Shown here: one piece after another, positions 59,896-64,000 of the stretch
How positions within the stretch are numbered: position 1 is the first letter of the stretch
Layout: each line of letters opens with the position of its first letter
Assembly (NCBI GenBank): GCA_023023105.1
Contig: CP083824.1
Location: 3,658,001-3,722,000, forward strand
Length of the DNA: 64,000 bases
Direction of reading: 5' to 3'
From: Enterobacter ludwigii
GTDB lineage: Bacteria > Pseudomonadota > Gammaproteobacteria > Enterobacterales > Enterobacteriaceae
The notes under the pieces: model-generated
Told to the model about the DNA's origin: nothing
What the model saw: only the letters and a program-made list of their open reading frames with translations
Databases searched by the model: none
Translations under genes and position numbers: made by a program

Positions 59896-60201
59896 GCGTC
59901 GTTATGTTCCAGTAGCCAAGCGGACTTTAAGCGAATAAATCCAAACTGAAGATAAGGTTAACGGTGAGGATACTAACAATTAAAGAAGGGATGGAAATAA
60001 TAAATAACCAAATGGACTAACCTGTTTTAGTTATCATGCTTAACGATAAAACAGATTAATTAACTGATTGAAATATCACAACAAAGATAACAAAAAATGG
60101 CCACTTCCTGCAGTCCAGGCTTCAGAGCCGTTTTAGTTAATGCTAAAAATTGTGCTTTCCGGTACTATGCGGCGGTTTTTTCCGCATTACTGAGAGCGAT
60201 C
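59896..60201. other. cysJ-queD divergent control region
   Basis: This 306-base region is strongly AT-rich between about 59940 and 60100 and has no supported gene. The minus-strand leader of cysJ contains AACCTTATCTTCAGTTTGG, close to the E. coli cysJ leader where CysB acts. The queD frame is open back to 60097, but the family start is 60202, so that part is leader. Confidence 0.5.
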
Positions 60202-60564
60202 ATGTCCACCACACTGTTTAAAGATTTCACCTTCGAAGCCGCCCACCACCTTCCTCATGTTCCTGAAGGACATAAATGTGGCCGTCTGCACGGGCACTCG
60301 TTTATGGTGCGTCTTGAGATCACCGGTGAAGTCGATCCGCATACCGGTTGGATCATGGATTTTGCCGAGCTGAAAGCGGCATTTAAGCCAACTTACGATC
60401 GTCTGGATCACTATTACCTGAATGATATTCCGGGCCTTGAAAACCCGACCAGCGAAGTGCTGGCAAAATGGATCTGGGATCAGATGAAACCGCTGGTACC
60501 GCTGCTGAGCGCAGTGATGATTAAAGAGACCTGCACCGCCGGCTGCGTCTATCGCGGCGAGTAA
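60202..60564 (+). CDS. queD: 6-carboxy-5,6,7,8-tetrahydropterin synthase QueD
   Basis: Queuosine-pathway enzyme producing carboxytetrahydropterin for QueE. The protein has 120 residues of the PTPS fold. Zinc histidines are visible in [10 protein letters not shown] and CGRLHGHSF, and a catalytic Cys/His region in [14 protein letters not shown] 60202 gives [12 protein letters not shown]; the longer frame is rejected. It is convergent with queE across a shared terminator. Confidence 0.96.
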   Translation: MSTTLFKDFTFEAAHHLPHVPEGHKCGRLHGHSFMVRLEITGEVDPHTGWIMDFAELKAAFKPTYDRLDHYYLNDIPGLENPTSEVLAKWIWDQMKPLVPLLSAVMIKETCTAGCVYRGE

Positions 60565-60592
60565 AAAAAGCCCGGTTAAACCGGGCTTTTTT
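60563..60592. terminator. Shared terminator of queD and queE
   Basis: GCCCGGTT and AACCGGGC arms are flanked by an A-run on the left and a T-run on the right, so it works for both strands. It touches the stop codons of both convergent genes. Confidence 0.92.
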
Positions 60593-61264
60593 TCAGGCTA
60601 TATTCAGGTACTTGTGCGTCTGCATCGACAGACGCCAGTTACGCGCGATACAGGTTTCAATGCACAGGCGCGTCGCATCCTCTTTCTGGCTGATAGGCTG
60701 CAGGGCAATGACCCGCTGCTTTTCATCCGAGAGGGTTGCCAGCAGTTCATCCAGTGCTTCAATATCACGCACGCGACCTACCGGGTGTTTTATCTCATCT
60801 GCACGTTCCAGCGCCTGAGACAGGACATCGTATCCGCCGCGCATATTCACTTTGGGTGATACCGTCACCCACGTGGTGTGGGAACAACGCACTTCATGTG
60901 TACCGCTGGTTTCAATCTGGCAGCTGTAACCGTTCTTTTCGAGCAGCTCGGTTAGCGGCGTCAGATCGTGGATGCAGGGTTCACCCCCGGTGATCACCAC
61001 ATGGCGCGCCGTCCAGCCCTGACGACCAATAATGGCCAGCAGATCCTCTGAACTGCCCGCCCCCCACTTATCGCTCTCTTTGGTTTTCGCCAGAATGCTA
61101 AACAGCGACACTTCCCGATCTGCGAGCTTATCCCACGTATGTTTGGTATCACACCAGGCACAGCCAACCGGGCATCCCTGTAAACGAATGAAAATAGCGG
61201 GAACGCCGGTAAAGTAACCCTCGCCTTGCAGGGTCTGGAACATCTCGTTAATCGGGTACTGCAT
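60593..61264 (-). CDS. queE: 7-carboxy-7-deazaguanine synthase QueE
   Basis: Radical SAM enzyme of the queuosine pathway. The protein has 223 residues. The cluster motif CPVGCAWCDTKH (CxxxCxxC) and SAM motif VVITGGEPCIHD are clear. ATG 61264 (MQYPINEMFQTLQGEGYF) is chosen over one two codons upstream. It lies downstream of a nanE-type gene on the same strand, 54 bases away. Confidence 0.96.
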   Translation of the reverse strand: MQYPINEMFQTLQGEGYFTGVPAIFIRLQGCPVGCAWCDTKHTWDKLADREVSLFSILAKTKESDKWGAGSSEDLLAIIGRQGWTARHVVITGGEPCIHDLTPLTELLEKNGYSCQIETSGTHEVRCSHTTWVTVSPKVNMRGGYDVLSQALERADEIKHPVGRVRDIEALDELLATLSDEKQRVIALQPISQKEDATRLCIETCIARNWRLSMQTHKYLNIA

Positions 61265-61318
61265 AGTCATCTCAGTAAAGGGGATAAACGATAATTATCG
61301 CAGATCCCCGCCAGATGG

Positions 61319-62026
61319 TCATGCTCGATCGGTGCTTTGCGCGCCAATCGCTGCCATAAACCGTTCAGTGATCTGCTGTGGACGGGTGATTGCCCCACCC
61401 ACGACCACCATATGCGCTCCCAGTGCCAGGCATCTGGCCGCGCGCTCAGGGGTATCGACGTTGCCTTCGGCAACCACCGGAACCGTGACGGCAGCCAGCA
61501 CATCCTTCAGGAATGCGCAGTCATTAACAGGTAAAGCATGACCCGCACTTTCCGCCGTATAGCCGTAAAGCGTGGTTCCAACACAATCAAAGCCCAGTTC
61601 CTGCGCGGTTTCGGCTTCTTCTACGCTGGATATATCCGCCATCAGCACTATCCCGGGGTAACGTTTACGGATGTGGCTGACCAGCGTTGACAGTGATTCA
61701 CCGCCAGGACGCTCGCGCGCAGTCGCATCAAGTGCAATGATTTCCGGAGAGACGCTCATCAGCTCATCCACTTCTTTCATTGTCGCAGTGATAAACACCG
61801 CGCTACCAGGATAATCCCGTTTGATGATGCCGATAACGGGTAAAGAAACCTCCTGTTTAATGGCCGCAATATCCACCACGCTGTTGGCGCGGATGGCAGC
61901 AGCCCCGCCCTGAAACGCTGCCCGCGCCATCCGTGACATAATAAACGGGCTATGCAGAGGTTCATTTTCCAGCGCCTGACAAGAGACGACCAGTTTTCCT
62001 TTCAGGTTATCCAGTACAGTTTTCAT
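61319..62026 (-). CDS. nanE: N-acetylmannosamine-6-phosphate 2-epimerase NanE
   Basis: Converts ManNAc-6-phosphate to GlcNAc-6-phosphate. The protein has 235 residues of the NanE TIM-barrel family: [52 protein letters not shown] and [13 protein letters not shown]. It shares one base with the PTS gene upstream, and no nanA, nanT or nanK is nearby. This argues for use of an exogenous amino sugar taken up as phosphate, rather than the full sialate pathway, although those genes may be elsewhere. Confidence 0.92.
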   Translation of the reverse strand: MKTVLDNLKGKLVVSCQALENEPLHSPFIMSRMARAAFQGGAAAIRANSVVDIAAIKQEVSLPVIGIIKRDYPGSAVFITATMKEVDELMSVSPEIIALDATARERPGGESLSTLVSHIRKRYPGIVLMADISSVEEAETAQELGFDCVGTTLYGYTAESAGHALPVNDCAFLKDVLAAVTVPVVAEGNVDTPERAARCLALGAHMVVVGGAITRPQQITERFMAAIGAQSTDRA

Positions 62027-63585
62027 TACGATAAGATCTCTTCAACTTCGTTTTTGATAATCGTGACGTGCGGGCCATAAATGACCTGAACACCGTTACC
62101 GCGCACAATGACGCCGCGTGCACCGGTGGCTTTCAATGCTGCTTCATTCACTTTGCTGCCGTCTTTCACCGTGACGCGAAGGCGCGTGGCGCAGCAGTCC
62201 ACCTCGTCCAGATTGTCTTTTCCACCCAGCCCGGCGATTACCGCTGCAGCGCGCTCGCTTTGCGGCAGACTGACCTCATCCGCCACCGCCTCTTTTTCAC
62301 GCCCCGGCGTGGCAAAATCAAAGCGGTTAATCAGGTAGCGGAAGGTGAAGTAGTAGAGGAAGAACCACGGCACGCCGACCATCGGAACGAACATCCAGTG
62401 GGTTTTAGCCTCACCCTGAAGAATGCCAAACAGCACGAAGTCGATAAAACCGCCGGAGAAGGTTTGCCCGATGGTGATATGCAGCATGTGTGCGAGCATG
62501 AACGCCAGCCCGTCAAACAGCGCATGAATGACGTAAAGCACCGGCGCAATAAACAGGAAGGAGAACTCGATAGGCTCGGTAATCCCGGTCAGGAACGAGG
62601 TTAATGCCGCAGAGAGCAGCAGCCCGGCGACGCGTTTTTTGTTCTCGGGTTTTGCCGTGTGGTACATCGCGAGACATGCACCGAGCAGGCCAAACATCAT
62701 CGTAATGAAGCGCCCGGACATAAAGCGCGACGTCCCTTCGTAAAACTGACGCGTCGTAGGATCGGCCAGTTGCGCGAAGAAGATCCGCTGTGTGCCTTCG
62801 ACCAGATGACCGTTGACGATCTCACTCCCGCCGAGCGCGGTAGTCCAGAAAGGAAGATAGAAGATGTGATGTAAACCGAATGGGCCGAGCATACGCAAAA
62901 TGAAGCCATAGAGCATTGTGCCCAGGTAACCCGTCGCATCCACCAGCCCACCCAGACCAAAGATCAGTTTCTGGAAATGCGGCCAGACGACGGTCATGAC
63001 GGCCCCGACGAGTATTGCTGCCAGCGAGCTGATAATGGGAACAAAACGTGAACCGCCAAAGAAGCCCAGAAATTGCGGAAGCGCAATTTTATTAAACCGG
63101 TGATGGAGAGCGCAGGTCACGAGACCGATCACCACGCCACCAAACACACCGGTTTCCAGGGTCTGGATCCCCAGCGTCATGCCCTGCCCCACAGCGCCAG
63201 GATTATCATGCGCCAGTTTTCCGGTGAGGATCAGCAGCGCGTTAATGGTGGCATTCATCACCAGAAAAGCGAGCAACGCCGCCAGCCCTGCCGTGCCCTT
63301 ATCGCTTTTTGCCAGCCCGACAGCAACCCCAACAGCAAACAGCACCGAGAGGTTCGCAAACACAATTGAACCCGCACTGCTCATGATAGTGAAGATGGCC
63401 TGAAGCCAGCTCACATCCAAAAACGGATATGCCGCGAGGGTATTTGGATTCGATAACGCGCCACCTATCCCCAGCAGCAGACCTGCTGCTGGCAATACGG
63501 CGATAGGTAACATAAAGGATTTGCCAAAGCGCTGCGCTTTTTCAAACCATCCCCCAGAAGAAGCCCCGCTGAATATTTGCATCAT
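62026..63585 (-). CDS. PTS EIICB transporter, MalX/glucose family, linked to nanE
   Basis: The protein has 519 residues in IIC-IIB order. The IIC part resembles E. coli MalX ([36 protein letters not shown]). The IIB phosphocysteine is in [10 protein letters not shown], most likely Cys 465 by the CxTRLR pattern. There is no IIA domain. Its stop/start overlap with nanE suggests the incoming phosphate sugar is a NanE substrate, that is ManNAc; this is inferred. Two ATGs (63585 and 63582) follow GAGGATG; the first is used. It is divergent from an RpiR-type regulator. Confidence 0.85.
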   Translation of the reverse strand: MMQIFSGASSGGWFEKAQRFGKSFMLPIAVLPAAGLLLGIGGALSNPNTLAAYPFLDVSWLQAIFTIMSSAGSIVFANLSVLFAVGVAVGLAKSDKGTAGLAALLAFLVMNATINALLILTGKLAHDNPGAVGQGMTLGIQTLETGVFGGVVIGLVTCALHHRFNKIALPQFLGFFGGSRFVPIISSLAAILVGAVMTVVWPHFQKLIFGLGGLVDATGYLGTMLYGFILRMLGPFGLHHIFYLPFWTTALGGSEIVNGHLVEGTQRIFFAQLADPTTRQFYEGTSRFMSGRFITMMFGLLGACLAMYHTAKPENKKRVAGLLLSAALTSFLTGITEPIEFSFLFIAPVLYVIHALFDGLAFMLAHMLHITIGQTFSGGFIDFVLFGILQGEAKTHWMFVPMVGVPWFFLYYFTFRYLINRFDFATPGREKEAVADEVSLPQSERAAAVIAGLGGKDNLDEVDCCATRLRVTVKDGSKVNEAALKATGARGVIVRGNGVQVIYGPHVTIIKNEVEEILS

Positions 63586-63607
63586 TTTTTCATCCTCTCA
63601 TTTAATG

Positions 63608-63660
63608 ATGAAAATTTTTACCATAAAAACATCAATACATGAAAATTACCATCAAAAACC
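63608..63660. promoter_or_regulatory. Paired ATGAAAATT-ACCAT direct repeats
   Basis: ATGAAAATTTTTACCAT (63608 on) and ATGAAAATTACCAT (63639 on) lie 31 bases apart, about three helical turns, between the divergent PTS and RpiR genes. They probably serve as RpiR operators; the protein assignment is inferred. Confidence 0.5.
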
Positions 63661-63750
63661 AGGAGGATGATCATACTTTTTCAAAATGACTGGCATCTTT
63701 CCCCTGCTTTCCGCCACACTAGTCGCAGAGAAACGCATTAAGGATCTAGC

Positions 63751-64000
63751 ATGTCAGACCATGAAAACCTGCTGCTGAAGCTACGCCAGGAGGCTTCCGG
63801 GTACAGCCCAACGCAACAAAAACTTGGCGAGTTTGTCCTCAACGATCCTGCCCGGGTGCTCTACCTGACGATCACTGAACTGGCGCGCGAAAGTCGCACC
63901 AGCGAGGCCAGCGTCACGCGTCTTTGCCGCACGCTGGGCTGCAAGGGATATAACGAATTTAAAATGGCGCTTGCGCTGGATATTCAGCAGGGCCAGCCCG
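63751..64000 (+). CDS. RpiR/HexR-family transcriptional regulator, 3' end outside window
   Basis: The first 83 codons are present. The N-terminal RpiR helix-turn-helix is recognisable: YSPTQQKLGEFVLNDPARV, then TRLCRTLGCKGYNEFKMALA. ATG 63751 follows AAGGA. The C-terminal SIS sugar-phosphate domain would lie beyond the window edge. It is divergent from the nanE-PTS pair, so amino-sugar-phosphate control of that pair is likely. Confidence 0.85.
   Translation, partial: MSDHENLLLKLRQEASGYSPTQQKLGEFVLNDPARVLYLTITELARESRTSEASVTRLCRTLGCKGYNEFKMALALDIQQGQP

Noticed and set aside
60097..60201. Longer N-terminus for QueD
   Set aside because: The extra 35 residues do not resemble the family, and E. 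coli QueD starts at the equivalent of 60202.

Overview
The window is an enterobacterial chromosome segment, most like Enterobacter (E. cloacae complex) or a close relative. This rests on protein similarity recalled from E. coli, and on gene order that follows the E. coli srl-asc-hyc-hyp-mutS-rpoS-cys-queE stretch with several replacements. No rRNA, tRNA, insertion sequence, prophage or CRISPR array was seen. Both ends cut genes: srlE on the left and an RpiR-family regulator on the right.

Layout. (1) 1-4330: the sorbitol PTS operon (srlE-srlB-srlD-gutM-srlR-gutQ). (2) 4331-9230: a lineage-specific block where E. coli carries norR-norVW. It holds an AT-rich spacer, a 52-codon small ORF, a NagE-like PTS EIICB, an SgrR/YbaE-type regulator, and a NiCoT nickel/cobalt permease that is transcriptionally joined to hypF. 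(3) 9232-30045: the formate hydrogenlyase region. hydN-hypF(-nickel permease) and the cryptic beta-glucoside genes ascG/ascFB are followed by hycA-I on the minus strand, then hypABCDE-fhlA on the plus strand. Sigma-54 sites lie upstream of hycA and hypA (clear) and hydN (imperfect), and TGTCGAC-centred motifs that could bind FhlA occur in all three control regions. (4) 30046-34987: accessory genes between fhlA and mutS. These are a probable Fur-controlled iron/siderophore-type ABC transporter with an MFS protein, a frameshifted ygbA, and a SymE-like toxin gene with a LexA-type box. (5) 35100-43149: mutS, then a non-oxidative hydroxyarylic acid decarboxylase operon (ecdBCD type) with a divergent MarR regulator, then a LysR/MFS/NTF2-fold module. 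(6) 43203-50580: the conserved rpoS-nlpD-pcm-surE-truD-ispF-ispD-ftsB-ygbE-cysC series. (7) 49975-59895: sulfate assimilation (cysC, cysN, cysD, a divergent cysG; then cysH, cysI, cysJ), with iap between the two cys groups. (8) 60202-64000: queD and queE, then nanE with a second PTS EIICB and a divergent RpiR regulator.

How the parts work together. Regions 2 and 3 form one hydrogenase unit: the nickel permease, HypA-F maturation proteins, HycI protease, the Hyc complex with HydN, and the FhlA activator. CysDN, CysC, CysH and CysIJ take sulfate to sulfide, and CysG makes the siroheme that CysI needs. The remaining accessory modules handle sugars (sorbitol, beta-glucosides, amino sugars), aromatic acids and iron.

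I did not find a clearly undescribed large system. The observations most worth checking are the SOS-type box ahead of the SymE-like gene, the single-base frameshift in ygbA below a near-perfect 11-1-11 palindrome, the small ORF in the AT-rich block, the perfect operators in the LysR and MarR intergenic regions, and the shortened CysG encoded beside cysDNC. Function calls rest on recalled family similarity and visible motifs; no database search was run.
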